Source of the DNA: an uncultured Pseudomonadales bacterium
GTDB taxonomy: Bacteria > Pseudomonadota > Gammaproteobacteria > Pseudomonadales > Porticoccaceae
Length of the DNA stretch: 64,000 nt
Reading direction: 5' to 3'
Assembly: GCA_943846685.1 (NCBI GenBank)
Contig: OX044363.1
Span: forward strand, 248,001 to 312,000
Numbering within the stretch: position 1 is the first letter of the stretch; every line of letters begins with the position of its first letter. The translations under genes were made by a program, and so were the position numbers. A model generated the notes under the pieces. It ran no database searches, was not told the origin of the DNA, and saw nothing but the letters and a program-made list of their open reading frames with translations. Shown here in pieces: positions 36,233 to 46,232 of the stretch.

Positions 36233-37640
36233 GACTCTCCATCTGATACTCCTGCAACTTCCGAGTCAGCGTATTGCGCCCCCAACCCAAAAGCTGAGCC
36301 GCATCTTTTTTCCGCCCACCAGTAAATGCCAATGCCGTTTCAATCATAATACGCTCAAAATCTGGCAGTGCCTGAGAGAGAATATCCTTGCCACCGGACT
36401 TCAGCTCACGCTCGCTCCAGCGTCTTAACATCTGCTGCCAGTCACCCTGAACACGCTGCTCAGCACCGGACTCTTCCGCTTTAAGTTCTGGGGGCAAGTC
36501 GGTAAGTAATACTTCACGACCAGCAGCCATAACCGTTAACCAGCGGCAGATATTTTCCAACTGCCGCACATTGCCCGGCCAGGACAGGCCATAGAAGAAA
36601 TCTTCCGCTTCCTGAGACAATATCTTTGGCTCCATCTCCAACTCTTTCGCTGAGCGATGGAAAAAATGCTTCATCAACTGAGGAATATCCTCACGTCGAT
36701 CGGCGAGCTTGGGCAGATGTACACGAATAACATTGATACGGTGATAGAGATCTTCACGAAAGCGGTTACTCTCAACCAGCTCTTCGAGATTCTGGTGGGT
36801 AGCAGCGATAATTCTTACATCAACCTTAACCGAGATATGTCCACCCACTCGATAAAACTCACCATCTGCCAAAACCCGCAACAGGCGAGTCTGAGCTTCG
36901 GGAGGCATATCACCAATCTCATCCAAAAATAGCGTTCCGCCATTGGCCTGCTCAAAGCGTCCTTCTCGCCGCTGAGCAGCGCCAGTAAAGGCTCCCTTTT
37001 CATGGCCAAACAACTCAGATTCGATAAGATCATGGGGAATAGCCGCCATATTCAGAGCGATAAACTTCGAAGTTCTACGTGGGCTGTGTCGGTGCAAGGC
37101 GTGAGCGACCAGTTCTTTTCCGGTTCCAGACTCACCATTGATAAGCACCGTGATATTGGAGTTCGACAGCCGGCCAATAGCGCGAAAAACTTCCTGCATG
37201 GCAGGCGCCTCACCGATAATTTCCTGAGTTGGCGGCTCTTCAACGGGTTCAAATTTTGATTTCTGCTCACGGGCAAAGGTCACACCGCGGCGCGCCACTT
37301 CGACCAGCTCATCGAGATCAAACGGCTTTGGCAAGTACTCGAAAGCACCGCCCTGATAGGCGGCAACAGCGCTATCAAGATCTGAGTGGGCGGTGGTAAT
37401 AATCACCGGAATATCTGGTCTTGTAGAGTGAATCTGCTTTAACAGTTCGAGACCATCAATGCCTGGCATACGGATATCGGAGATAATAATTTCCGGTTGC
37501 GACTGCTGCAGTGCCACCAAAAGGTCATCGCCATTTTCAAAGCTTCGCACCTCAATTCCATTGCGCTTGATGGCTTTTTCCATCACCCAGCGCAGTGAAC
37601 GGTCATCTTCAGCTATCCAAATTTCTGATGTGCTCTGCAT
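36222..37640 (-). CDS. ntrC: Nitrogen regulation response regulator NtrC
   Basis: A 472-aa sigma-54 activator. The receiver has the phosphorylated Asp in IIISDIRMPG. The AAA+ domain carries GESGTGKE (Walker A), the sigma-54 loop GAFTGA and LFLDEIGDMPP. The C-terminal Fis helix-turn-helix ends AAQLLGWGRNTLTRKLQ. Phosphorylated by NtrB, it activates glnA and its own operon. Stop of ntrB and start of this gene are one base apart. Confidence 0.97.
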   Translation of the reverse strand: MQSTSEIWIAEDDRSLRWVMEKAIKRNGIEVRSFENGDDLLVALQQSQPEIIISDIRMPGIDGLELLKQIHSTRPDIPVIITTAHSDLDSAVAAYQGGAFEYLPKPFDLDELVEVARRGVTFAREQKSKFEPVEEPPTQEIIGEAPAMQEVFRAIGRLSNSNITVLINGESGTGKELVAHALHRHSPRRTSKFIALNMAAIPHDLIESELFGHEKGAFTGAAQRREGRFEQANGGTLFLDEIGDMPPEAQTRLLRVLADGEFYRVGGHISVKVDVRIIAATHQNLEELVESNRFREDLYHRINVIRVHLPKLADRREDIPQLMKHFFHRSAKELEMEPKILSQEAEDFFYGLSWPGNVRQLENICRWLTVMAAGREVLLTDLPPELKAEESGAEQRVQGDWQQMLRRWSERELKSGGKDILSQALPDFERIMIETALAFTGGRKKDAAQLLGWGRNTLTRKLQEYQMESQAL

Positions 37641-37641
37641 G

Positions 37642-38715
37642 CTATGCCTTTATCGGTAAATAGATTGAAAAACAGGTGCGGCCAGGTTCTGACTCACACT
37701 CAATAATGCCCTGATGAAGATTGATCGCCGACTGGGCTATGGTTAGCCCCAATCCAGTACCTTCGCTGCGACCACTTATCATGGGAAAGAAAATACGCTC
37801 TTTAATATCGCTCGATATGCCTGGGCCCGTATCAATAATATCCAGTCGGCAGATCGCTTTATGATGCACACCGGCAATGGTGAAGCTTCGTTGAATACGG
37901 CTTTTTAAAGTCAAGCGACGCTCTTCCGAGTTACCCTCAAGGATTGCCTGCATGGCATTGCGGGCAACATTTAAAACGGCCTGCACCAGCTGCGTGCGGT
38001 CGCCGGACAGGTCAGGAAGGCTTGGATCATAGTCTCGAGTGACCACTAACTTACCCTGAACCTCAGCTTCTACAAGGGCTGCTACATGCTCAGTGACTTC
38101 ATGAATATTGATTTCTTCAAAGCTTGGCAGCTGACTGGGGCCGAGCAGACGATCGACAAGCTTCCTTAATCGATCGGTTTCAGTAGTAATAATTCGGCAC
38201 AGCTCTGCAGTCTCATCATCCATACTGCTTTCAGATATCTCATCGGCCAACAGCTGGGCTGCACCGCGAATTCCCCCAAGCGGGTTCTTGATCTCGTGAG
38301 CCAATCCGCGAATAAGACTTCTCGAGGTATCGTGAACCGAGAGCAGCGCCTCTTCACGGTTGATTCGCAGAATACGGTCAATAGGCTGCATTTCCATCAA
38401 AATCCACTGACCGGAATCAATACTTATCGGCGTAACCGTGTAATCAACCTGAGAGGATTCACCAGGCCCACTTAAAAATTCATGGCGAATGGTATGGGGA
38501 TTTCCATATTCAATGGACTCGCGCAATGTCTGGCGCGCAGTTTCACTGTCATTAAATAACTCACAGGCGGCTAGACCTCTCAGGCGAACACTGCCCACCT
38601 GCAGCAATGCCTCTGCTGCGGGATTGATGTAATCAATCAATAAGCCCTGATCCACCAGCAGTACAGCTGTATTCAGGTTATCGAGCAGTAATCGATGTAA
38701 TTGATCTGAGGTCAT
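37642..38715 (-). CDS. ntrB: Nitrogen regulation sensor histidine kinase NtrB
   Basis: A 357-aa soluble kinase with an N-terminal PAS domain (about 5-120). The phosphorylated His lies in RGLAHEIKNPLGGIRGAAQL, followed by the ATP domain (VLNVARNAMQAI, DTGPGI, GTGLGLTIAQS). It senses nitrogen status through PII. The coding frame starts at the ATG at 38715. A sigma-54-like promoter and an NtrC palindrome lie upstream. Confidence 0.96.
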   Translation of the reverse strand: MTSDQLHRLLLDNLNTAVLLVDQGLLIDYINPAAEALLQVGSVRLRGLAACELFNDSETARQTLRESIEYGNPHTIRHEFLSGPGESSQVDYTVTPISIDSGQWILMEMQPIDRILRINREEALLSVHDTSRSLIRGLAHEIKNPLGGIRGAAQLLADEISESSMDDETAELCRIITTETDRLRKLVDRLLGPSQLPSFEEINIHEVTEHVAALVEAEVQGKLVVTRDYDPSLPDLSGDRTQLVQAVLNVARNAMQAILEGNSEERRLTLKSRIQRSFTIAGVHHKAICRLDIIDTGPGISSDIKERIFFPMISGRSEGTGLGLTIAQSAINLHQGIIECESEPGRTCFSIYLPIKA

Positions 38716-38787
38716 AAATGCCAGGCCAGGTTAATGGCTTTCTCAACGGTTATTTAAATATTATTTTTGTAATTGCTTACTTATGTG

Positions 38788-38803
38788 TGCAATAAGCAGG
38801 CCA
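38788..38803 (-). promoter_or_regulatory. Putative sigma-54 promoter of ntrBC
   Basis: Minus strand TGGCCTG-CTTA-TTGCA has the invariant GG and GC 10 bases apart and two departures from TGGCACG. It lies about 75 bases before the ntrB start. Confidence 0.65.
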
Positions 38804-38891
38804 ATAATTGGCCGCATTTAACCGAAATCGCTTTCTTTTAGACTGTTTTAAAGGTGGTTTGACGGGGATTATACGCTGCACGAACAGTTTA

Positions 38892-38908
38892 TGCACCAAC
38901 TTGGTGCG
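38892..38908. promoter_or_regulatory. NtrC-binding palindrome upstream of ntrBC
   Basis: TGCACCAACTTGGTGCG is an NtrC site (TGCACC-N5-GGTGCA type), about 90 bp upstream of the sigma-54-like promoter, suggesting autoregulation. Confidence 0.8.
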
Positions 38909-38926
38909 CGAGACTGTTTGCGTTGA

Positions 38927-39457
38927 TTAGTTGCGCTTGAAATGACGCTGAACATGCACTGTAACCGACCGGGAACTGGCTACAGCTTCACCATTATTAG
39001 CCGCCACTACTCGGGCAGAGATACTGTGAGAACCCCTGGGTAAATTACTTATGGCGTATGACGTTGCCGCCACTGGCTCGGCATAGGCGGCACCATTGAG
39101 ATAAAACTGCACAAGATGGCCGATCTGGAGTTCAGGTTCTAGTGCCAACTGAACAATAATATTTTGCTGGTCGTAGTAAATTAGCGAGTCATCTCGGGGC
39201 GCGACTAACTCAACCACTGAATAGCCGGCAAAAGCAGCACTGTCAGGGGCAATATCCGCAGCACTCTCAACTATCTCAGAACCGGGCACCTGATTGATTG
39301 GCGGCAATACCAGCTGATCGCCACTCTCATCGGCTGGAGGAGTATCTGTGTAGATGACCTTGCCGGTTGAATCTACAATTTTATAGACCTCAGCATTTGC
39401 CATAGAGGGGCAGCTGGCCATGATTAAGAGTAAGCTTAGGAACAATGTTTTTTGCAT
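38927..39457 (-). CDS. DUF4124-domain periplasmic protein
   Basis: A 176-aa exported protein, signal peptide ending SMANA, then the DUF4124 segment EVYKIVDSTGKVIYTDTPP, and a beta-rich C-terminal part (VELVAPRDDSLIYYDQQNI ... SHSISARVVA) resembling a small Ig-like domain. The function of DUF4124 proteins is not known. It sits between glnA and ntrB, as in several gammaproteobacteria. Confidence 0.88.
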   Translation of the reverse strand: MQKTLFLSLLLIMASCPSMANAEVYKIVDSTGKVIYTDTPPADESGDQLVLPPINQVPGSEIVESAADIAPDSAAFAGYSVVELVAPRDDSLIYYDQQNIIVQLALEPELQIGHLVQFYLNGAAYAEPVAATSYAISNLPRGSHSISARVVAANNGEAVASSRSVTVHVQRHFKRN

Positions 39458-39551
39458 AGGGCTTGTTATCTCAACTCTATGCGGCGAGCCGCTAGAGATT
39501 AGGAGTTTGAAACATTCAAACTCTATCTAAAGACTAGACCTTTTTCAGACA

Positions 39552-39586
39552 AAGAAAAAGCCCGCCATTCTAAGAATGACGGGCTT
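39552..39586 (-). terminator. Rho-independent terminator after glnA
   Basis: On the minus strand the stem AAGCCCGTCATTC / GAATGGCGGGCTT (one G-T pair) ends in TTTTCTTTG, 24 bases after the glnA stop. Confidence 0.88.
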
Positions 39587-39610
39587 GTTCGATCTTACTC
39601 TACGACTGGA

Positions 39611-41017
39611 TTAGCAGCTGTAGTACATATCAAACTCTACCGGGTGAGTGGTGTGCTCAACGCGGTAAACTTCTTCCATCTTCAACTCGATGTAAGCATC
39701 GATTACGTCGTCAGTGAATACACCACCAGCTGTCAGGAACTCACGATCCTTGTCCAACTCGTCCAGTGCTTCACGCAGGCTGCCAGCAACCTGTGGAATC
39801 AGTGCAGCTTCTTCAGCAGGCAGATCATAGAGATCTTTATCCGCTGCATCGCCAGGGTGGATCTTGTTCTTAACACCATCGATACCAGCCATCAACATAG
39901 AGGCAAACATCAGGTATGGGTTAGCAGTAGGATCACCGAAACGCGCTTCAATACGCTTGCCCTTAGGGGAAGGTACATAAGGAATACGGATAGAAGCAGA
40001 ACGGTTACGCGCTGAGTAAGCCAGCATTACTGGAGCTTCAAAGCCTGGGATCAGACGCTTGTATGAGTTAGTCGAAGCGTTAGCAAAAGCGTTCAGTGCT
40101 TTAGCGTGCTTGATGATACCGCCGATGTAGTAAAGGGCAGTTTCACTCAGACCCGCGTAGCTGTCGCCAGCAAATGCGTTCTCGCCATCTTTCCAGAAAG
40201 ACTGGTGACAGTGCATACCAGAACCGTTGTCGCCAACGACTGGCTTAGGCATAAAGGTTGCTGTCTTGCCATAGGCGTGAGCAACGTTGTGTACGCAGTA
40301 CTTGAGGATCTGTACTTCGTCAGCTTTCTTAACCAGAGTGTTGAAACGGATACCGATTTCACACTGACCAGCAGTACCAACTTCGTGGTGGTGAACTTCT
40401 ACGTCCAGACCCATCTGCTCCATTGCAGTACACATAGCAGCACGCAGGTCATGCAGAGAATCAACAGGAGGTACAGGGAAGTAACCGCCTTTAACACCAG
40501 GGCGGTGGCCCATGTTGCCGTCGTCATATTTGTGATCTGAAGACCATGCAGCTTCTTCAGAATTAATCTTGTAGAAAGCACCGCTCATGTCGGCACCCCA
40601 GGTAATGTCATCAAAGACAAAGAACTCTGGCTCAGGACCAAAGTAAGCAGTGTCACCCAGACCTGTAGACTTGAGGTAATCTTCAGCGCGGCCAGCGATG
40701 GAGCGTGGATCGCGCTCGTAGCCTTGCATAGTAGTAGGCTCAACAATGTCGCAACGGATGATGATAGTTACTTCATCAGTAAACGGATCGATAATTGCGG
40801 TGCTGTCGTCAGGCATCAAAATCATGTCTGATTCGTTAATACCTTTCCAGCCGGCAATAGAAGAGCCGTCAAACATTTTTCCGTCAACGAAGAAATCATC
40901 GTTAACTTCGCCGATAGGCATAGAAACGTGCTGCTCTTTACCCTTGGTGTCAGTAAACCGCAGGTCAATCCAGCGAGCTTCGCTTTCTTTAATAAGATTT
41001 AGAGTCTTCTCAGACAT
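39611..41017 (-). CDS. glnA: Glutamine synthetase type I
   Basis: A 468-aa ammonia-assimilating enzyme forming glutamine from glutamate. I start it at the ATG at 41017 because GGAGG lies 5 bases upstream; a start four codons earlier lacks this. The ATP/metal segments ([44 protein letters not shown]) are intact. The adenylylation Tyr is in [10 protein letters not shown], so activity control by GlnE is expected. A consensus sigma-54 promoter with two NtrC sites lies upstream. Confidence 0.98.
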   Translation of the reverse strand: MSEKTLNLIKESEARWIDLRFTDTKGKEQHVSMPIGEVNDDFFVDGKMFDGSSIAGWKGINESDMILMPDDSTAIIDPFTDEVTIIIRCDIVEPTTMQGYERDPRSIAGRAEDYLKSTGLGDTAYFGPEPEFFVFDDITWGADMSGAFYKINSEEAAWSSDHKYDDGNMGHRPGVKGGYFPVPPVDSLHDLRAAMCTAMEQMGLDVEVHHHEVGTAGQCEIGIRFNTLVKKADEVQILKYCVHNVAHAYGKTATFMPKPVVGDNGSGMHCHQSFWKDGENAFAGDSYAGLSETALYYIGGIIKHAKALNAFANASTNSYKRLIPGFEAPVMLAYSARNRSASIRIPYVPSPKGKRIEARFGDPTANPYLMFASMLMAGIDGVKNKIHPGDAADKDLYDLPAEEAALIPQVAGSLREALDELDKDREFLTAGGVFTDDVIDAYIELKMEEVYRVEHTTHPVEFDMYYSC

Positions 41018-41128
41018 ATGTTCCTCCAATAGGGAATTCGTTGTTCGTTATTTTAGAAGCCTTGCAGATTTCTATCATAGGGCCGCCTGCCTGCAAAAAA
41101 TCTCAGCAGACTTTTCGAATGATATAAG

Positions 41129-41144
41129 TGCAATAGTCGTGCCA
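41129..41144 (-). promoter_or_regulatory. Sigma-54 promoter of glnA
   Basis: Minus strand TGGCACG-ACTA-TTGCA is a perfect match to the sigma-54 consensus, about 112 bases before the glnA start. Confidence 0.95.
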
Positions 41145-41250
41145 ATAGGTCAGTGCTTGCGCCAATCGACCCACATACTCTCCCTTTAGCGTTCAGCCTG
41201 CCATTTCACTGCATGACAGCTAACGAATAAAACCAACTCACATATCCGTT

Positions 41251-41267
41251 TGCACCTTAATGGTGCG
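41251..41267. promoter_or_regulatory. NtrC site 1 upstream of glnA
   Basis: TGCACCTTAATGGTGCG has inverted GCACC/GGTGC arms and fits an NtrC enhancer, about 110 bp upstream of the promoter. Confidence 0.88.
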
Positions 41268-41281
41268 CTACCAATAAAAAA

Positions 41282-41297
41282 GCACCGTTAAGGTGCA
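41282..41297. promoter_or_regulatory. NtrC site 2 upstream of glnA
   Basis: GCACCGTTAAGGTGCA is a second NtrC-type palindrome, centred about 31 bp (three helical turns) from site 1, allowing cooperative binding. Confidence 0.85.
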
Positions 41298-41436
41298 ATT
41301 ATCTTTACTTTGTCGGTAGCCGCTCTTCGACCCGGCTAGTATAATGCCGATCCATGCAAAATCTGTCACTTTTTCTGATCTATTTTTTCTCAAGGCATCA
41401 ATTAAGCCCTTATTTAGCAACCTCACGGCCAATGGA

Positions 41437-41727
41437 ATGCCCCTGATGCAAACAATTGAGAATGTCACCACCCCCAAACCTGACGACATTATTATCGATG
41501 TACGTCATCCGGACGAGGCCGAGCAGAGACCGCTTGTCTGCCCGAACAACCAAATAATCACAGTGCCTTTTTTCAATCTCGGCAAATGCTCTGGGGAGCT
41601 GGATAAGCAGCAGTCCTACCTACTCTACTGCGACAAAGGAATTATGAGCCGTTTGCACGCCGACACCCTAAGTAACCAAGGTTTTCATAAAATCGGAGTT
41701 TTTACCCCTGCAACTAAAGTCCGTTAA
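41437..41727 (+). CDS. Stand-alone ThiI-type rhodanese domain (likely truncated thiI)
   Basis: A 96-aa protein (start 41437 or 41446; the open frame goes back to 41344) that matches only the C-terminal rhodanese domain of ThiI: DVRHPDEAEQRPL, IITVPFFNLG, and the active-site loop YLLYCDKGIMSRLHADTL with its catalytic Cys. Full ThiI is about 480 aa and makes 4-thiouridine in tRNA and thiamine sulfur. The THUMP and PP-loop parts are absent here. thiI lies next to glnA in related bacteria, so this is probably a shortened descendant. It may still carry sulfur, or be a remnant. Confidence 0.75.
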   Translation: MPLMQTIENVTTPKPDDIIIDVRHPDEAEQRPLVCPNNQIITVPFFNLGKCSGELDKQQSYLLYCDKGIMSRLHADTLSNQGFHKIGVFTPATKVR

Positions 41728-41853
41728 CCGCTAAAGCTGGGGCGAACCGTGATCTATTTCACATTATTTTCGTTGATTAGTACCCATTTCCACCGATAAG
41801 GGACTATATTTAGCACTTATCTTCCGTCATTAAAAAATAAAATCAGCCGCAGG

Positions 41854-44235
41854 ATGCAGCCGATGATGAGCACTGAAAACTTGCTCGGGGAACCCAAGGA
41901 AGCAAAGCAGTCCAATCCCCGCTCTCTCAAAAAATTGATACAGATTGAGTTAGAAAAGCACGCACTGGAAAACCTAAAGTTCGGACTCGCCGTTTCTGTG
42001 ATAAGCGCTGCCATACTATTTCTTCTCGCCACCAATCAGCCTGCAACAGTTTTCCAATGGTCATGGCTCGGCGGTGTCTTCCTGAAAGGACTCGCCATCT
42101 GGCTGTGGATGGTCAATGCCATCCGCTCCGGCAGCCTATCAAACCGCCAGACCCGCACAGTTATTCATCTCTCGTCCAGCCTGTTTGCCATTTTATGGGG
42201 TCTTGCTGCGGCGCTATTTATTGATCCCCAGCAGCTCGCAACCTCTGCACTTAGCGTTATTGTGATCGCCACACTCTGCATCTGCTGGCCACTGAACTAT
42301 GCTCACTCAACGGTTGTTCGCCATCTGTTTCTCAGTACTATTCTGATTCCGCTTACCGCCAGCCTGTATATTTACTACCCACAGATACACTCGGGGTTCC
42401 TCGCCTTAATCGCTTTGCTCTACACACTGATAAACCGAGCCGTGGTCAATTATCGGGACGGCCTTATTGAAGCCACCGGCAGTATGCTCAAGGCCAATGA
42501 GCGCTCCCAGCAAATTATCACCACCAGTCAAAAGATCGCCAGCCTTATCGAACAGACACCGCTAGGATTTATTGAATGGAACCAACAGCGAGAAATTATT
42601 AGCTGGAATCCAGCCGCGACCACCATTTTTGGCTATTCCAAACAGGAAGCGCTCGGCCGCACCACCGACTTTTTATTTGACCAGAAAAAATCATTTCTGC
42701 AGCAGCAGGTCGAAAACGATCTCTTTCTGTTTGGCAAAGATTTCTCCGGCACCGCCGAGAACGTTACCAGCGACGGCACGGTGATAATTTGCGAGTGGAA
42801 TGACACGCCTCTTTTTGACGATGCTATGAACGTGGTCGGCGCTGCCTCGTTTGTCGAGGATGTTACCGATAGGGTTAAACTGGAAACCCGCATTAAACAG
42901 CAGGCCTATTTTGACCCACTGACCGGCCTGCCAAATCGGCACCGCTTAATGGAAGAGCTAACCCGGGTTATTGCTCTCGCGCAGCGCAACCAAAATTACT
43001 GCTCGCTACTATTTATAGATCTCGATCACTTTAAAGAAATTAATGACACACGCGGCCACCACTACGGGGATTTGGCGCTGACGCTATTTGCCCAGCGACT
43101 GCGCAAAGTGATTCGCACCGAAGAAGCCGTTGCGCGGCTAGGCGGAGATGAGTTTGTGGTGCTGTTGGAAAATCTCGGTCGTGAGGAAGAGCCTTCACGG
43201 CTGTTAATTGCTCAGGTTGCCGAAAAGATCATTGATGCCGCCCGCGAACCCTTTGTGATCAAAGATGAAAAGTTTCGTATCAGCTGCAGTATCGGCATTG
43301 TGCTATTTAATGATGGCAGCTCCGACGGCGATGCCATTTTGCAGCAGGCCGACAAAGCCCTTTACACCATCAAGCGCGAAGGGAAATCGAACTTTTATTT
43401 CCACAATCAAAAGCCACCCTCGGAACTGCAGGCGCAAACCCTGCTATTGGAACAGCTGCGGGACAAGGCCAACACCGAATCATTTATACCCTATTATCAG
43501 CCTATCCTTGATACAGAGACCAATCTGATCAACGGCCTGCAGATTTATCTGCGCTGGAGAAATCCAGATAACGAACTGATCTCTGCCAACGAAATTATCC
43601 AGATCCTCGAATCCGGATCGATGATTGTCGATATCTCCCTGTCGCTGCTTGAACAGATATTCCGCCAAATTGAACTGTGGAGAAATCAGGACCTATGGCG
43701 AGATACGCAGAAAATCTACTTTACCCTCAGCCTTCGCGAGCTTGAGCACTCCTCGTTTATCGACAATCTTGAACAACTGATGAGCAAATTTAACATCAAG
43801 CCTCAAACCCTGACCTTTGGCTTGCACGCAGAAACTCTGCCAAAGATTCATAAGCCTCTGGGTCTGCAATTGAGCCGGTTAAAAGAGATGGGAATTGGCT
43901 TTATTGTCGACAATGTGGGCTACCAGAGCCTGCCGATACAGAAATTGCGCGATTTTAAGATCGACACCATCAGAATTTCACATAAATTAATGTCTGAATC
44001 CACCTACATGGAAAGCTCGTGGAATCTGGTCAAAGGATTGGTCGAGCTAACCAAGTCTGTCGACTTAAAATGCATTGCCCCCTGCGTTGAAGAGCCCGAA
44101 ATACATCATCTTTTGCTCGATACAGGCTGTCAATTACTGCAGGGAAACCTAATTGCACCGCCCTCGCCAGCGACTTCAATTACGCGAATGTTGATCGAAC
44201 GTAACGTCAGCCGCAAAGAAGAAACCCCCGCTTAA
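41854..44235 (+). CDS. Membrane GGDEF protein with degenerate EAL domain
   Basis: A 793-aa signalling protein. About five hydrophobic helices (roughly 47-190) precede a PAS domain (about 225-340), a GGDEF domain (about 350-515) with intact RLGGDEF at 428, and an EAL-like domain (about 535-785). The EAL signature is replaced by LQIYLRW and the DDFG and K-I-D segments by DNVG and KIDTIRIS, so phosphodiesterase activity is unlikely. The inhibitory RxxD reads RTEE. It probably makes cyclic di-GMP, with the dead EAL as a sensor or scaffold. Confidence 0.9.
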   Translation: MQPMMSTENLLGEPKEAKQSNPRSLKKLIQIELEKHALENLKFGLAVSVISAAILFLLATNQPATVFQWSWLGGVFLKGLAIWLWMVNAIRSGSLSNRQTRTVIHLSSSLFAILWGLAAALFIDPQQLATSALSVIVIATLCICWPLNYAHSTVVRHLFLSTILIPLTASLYIYYPQIHSGFLALIALLYTLINRAVVNYRDGLIEATGSMLKANERSQQIITTSQKIASLIEQTPLGFIEWNQQREIISWNPAATTIFGYSKQEALGRTTDFLFDQKKSFLQQQVENDLFLFGKDFSGTAENVTSDGTVIICEWNDTPLFDDAMNVVGAASFVEDVTDRVKLETRIKQQAYFDPLTGLPNRHRLMEELTRVIALAQRNQNYCSLLFIDLDHFKEINDTRGHHYGDLALTLFAQRLRKVIRTEEAVARLGGDEFVVLLENLGREEEPSRLLIAQVAEKIIDAAREPFVIKDEKFRISCSIGIVLFNDGSSDGDAILQQADKALYTIKREGKSNFYFHNQKPPSELQAQTLLLEQLRDKANTESFIPYYQPILDTETNLINGLQIYLRWRNPDNELISANEIIQILESGSMIVDISLSLLEQIFRQIELWRNQDLWRDTQKIYFTLSLRELEHSSFIDNLEQLMSKFNIKPQTLTFGLHAETLPKIHKPLGLQLSRLKEMGIGFIVDNVGYQSLPIQKLRDFKIDTIRISHKLMSESTYMESSWNLVKGLVELTKSVDLKCIAPCVEEPEIHHLLLDTGCQLLQGNLIAPPSPATSITRMLIERNVSRKEETPA

Positions 44236-44305
44236 CAAAAACAGACGTAGCAGTTTCTGAGAATTCCACTATAATCGCGACCTTTTGCGCCTACTGGTAT
44301 CTCTC

Positions 44306-46117
44306 ATGTCCATTGAAAACTTGCGTAACATTGCAATCATCGCCCACGTTGACCACGGTAAAACGACTCTGGTTGATAAACTTCTGAGCCAATCAGGAAC
44401 CCTCGATCGTAAAGACGTCGGCTCCGAGCGACTGATGGACTCCAACGATCAGGAGAAAGAGCGCGGCATTACCATTCTGGCAAAGAACACTGCCATAAAC
44501 TGGAATGACTATCGCATCAATATCGTAGACACCCCAGGTCACGCCGACTTCGGTGGTGAAGTAGAGCGCGTACTGTCGATGGTTGACTCAGTACTTTTGC
44601 TGGTTGATGCGGTTGACGGCCCAATGCCACAAACACGCTTTGTAACCTCAAAAGCCTTTGAGCAGGGACTGCGTCCGATTGTTGTAATCAACAAGGTTGA
44701 CCGACCCGGCGCTCGCCCAGACTGGGTTCTGGATCAGGTCTTTGATCTGTTTGATAACCTTGGCGCCACAGACGAGCAGTTAGACTTCCCGGTTATTTAC
44801 GCCTCAGCACTAAACGGCATCGCCGGCTTAGAAGCTGACGAGATGGCTGAAGATATGACCCCGCTGTACGAAATGATCGTCCGCGATGTTCCAGCACCCA
44901 AGGTTGATCTGGACGGTCCTTTCCAGATGCAGGTTTCGGCACTGGCCTATGACAGCTACGTTGGTGTTATTGGTGTAGGTCGAATTACCCGCGGTCAGCT
45001 CAAGCCAAATCAGCAGGTTATTGTTAAATCTGCCGACGGCAAAGAGCGCAAAGGCAAGGTATTAAATGTTAAAGGTTATCTGGGTCTTGAGCAGATCGAA
45101 ACTCAGTTGGCCGGTGCCGGTGATATCGTCTGCATTAACGGTATTGACGGCCTGAGCATCTCGGATACTCTCTGCGACCCAGAGAATGTCGAAGCACTGC
45201 CCGCCCTGAGTGTTGATGAGCCAACCGTAAGTATGACCTTTATTGTTAACGACTCACCTTTCGCAGGTCTGGAAGGCAAGTACGTCACCACCAGAAATAT
45301 TAAAGATCGTCTCGACCAAGAGCTGATCCACAACGTAGCACTGCGCGTTACTCAGGGCGACACTCCGGACAAGTTTATTGTCTCTGGTCGCGGTGAATTA
45401 CACCTTTCAGTACTGATCGAAACCATGCGTCGCGAAGGCTTCGAAATGGGCGTATCCCGTCCTGAAGTGGTACAGAAAGTTGTCGACGGCAAGGTTCAGG
45501 AACCCTATGAGCAGGTTGTTATCGACGTTGAAGAACAGCATCAGGGATCGGTAATGGAAGAGTTGGGTATGCGTAAAGCAGAGCTGACCAATATGGAGCC
45601 CGACGGAAAAGGACGTGTACGTCTTGAGTTCAGCATGCCATCTCGTGGCCTGATTGGCTTCCGTGGCACCTTCCTGACCCTGACCTCAGGCTCAGGCATT
45701 ATGACCAGCATCTTCGACAAGTACGGTCCTGTTAAAGAAGGCGAGAGCCACAAACGTCAAAACGGCGCCCTGATCAGTATGGTAAAAGGCAAGACAGCCG
45801 CCTACGCACTGTTCAATATTCAGGCCCGTGGTCGTCTGTTCCTCGGTCACGCTATCGATATTTACGAAGGTCAGGTTGTGGGCATTCACTCCCGCGCCAA
45901 TGATCTGGTGGTTAACCCGATCAAAGGCAAGCAGCTGACTAACGTACGTGCATCGGGAACCGATGAAGCACTGACGCTGGTACCACCGATTAAGCACACA
46001 CTTGAGCAGGCATTAGAATTTATCGAAGACGATGAGCTGGTAGAAGTAACGCCAGAGAGCATCCGTCTGCGTAAAAAGCTGCTGACTGAGAACGAGCGTA
46101 AGCGCGCACCTAAGTAA
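44306..46117 (+). CDS. typA: Translational GTPase TypA/BipA
   Basis: A 603-aa ribosome-binding GTPase (start ATG 44306; a TTG at 44285 is poorly placed). G1 [10 protein letters not shown]3 DTPGHADFG and G4 NKVDRPGA are intact; EF-G-like domains and the BipA-specific C-terminus ([18 protein letters not shown]) follow. It helps 50S assembly and stress growth. A TATAAT box at 44270-44275 sits 31 bases upstream. It neighbours the glnA region as in E. coli. Confidence 0.98.
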   Translation: MSIENLRNIAIIAHVDHGKTTLVDKLLSQSGTLDRKDVGSERLMDSNDQEKERGITILAKNTAINWNDYRINIVDTPGHADFGGEVERVLSMVDSVLLLVDAVDGPMPQTRFVTSKAFEQGLRPIVVINKVDRPGARPDWVLDQVFDLFDNLGATDEQLDFPVIYASALNGIAGLEADEMAEDMTPLYEMIVRDVPAPKVDLDGPFQMQVSALAYDSYVGVIGVGRITRGQLKPNQQVIVKSADGKERKGKVLNVKGYLGLEQIETQLAGAGDIVCINGIDGLSISDTLCDPENVEALPALSVDEPTVSMTFIVNDSPFAGLEGKYVTTRNIKDRLDQELIHNVALRVTQGDTPDKFIVSGRGELHLSVLIETMRREGFEMGVSRPEVVQKVVDGKVQEPYEQVVIDVEEQHQGSVMEELGMRKAELTNMEPDGKGRVRLEFSMPSRGLIGFRGTFLTLTSGSGIMTSIFDKYGPVKEGESHKRQNGALISMVKGKTAAYALFNIQARGRLFLGHAIDIYEGQVVGIHSRANDLVVNPIKGKQLTNVRASGTDEALTLVPPIKHTLEQALEFIEDDELVEVTPESIRLRKKLLTENERKRAPK

Positions 46118-46165
46118 GTGCTCCTAATGAAGAGCACTCTAGTAGACGTGCTTTAGTAGATATAC
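46113..46165 (+). repeat. Stop-containing repeats after typA
   Basis: The typA end AAGTAAGTGCTC is followed by TAATGAAGAGCACTC, TAGTAGACGTGCTT and TAGTAGATATACTC, imperfect copies of about 15 bp each starting with a stop codon. Confidence 0.65.
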
Positions 46166-46167
46166 TC

Positions 46168-46190
46168 TGGCGGGCTGTCACGGCCCGCCA
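46168..46190 (+). terminator. Hairpin after typA
   Basis: Perfect stem TGGCGGGC / GCCCGCCA with a TGTCACG-type loop, but no U run. It is probably a terminator-like or stabilising hairpin. Confidence 0.55.
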
Positions 46191-46232
46191 AATTCTATGC
46201 TACATTTACTACCAATGGATGGTGGGATGCTT

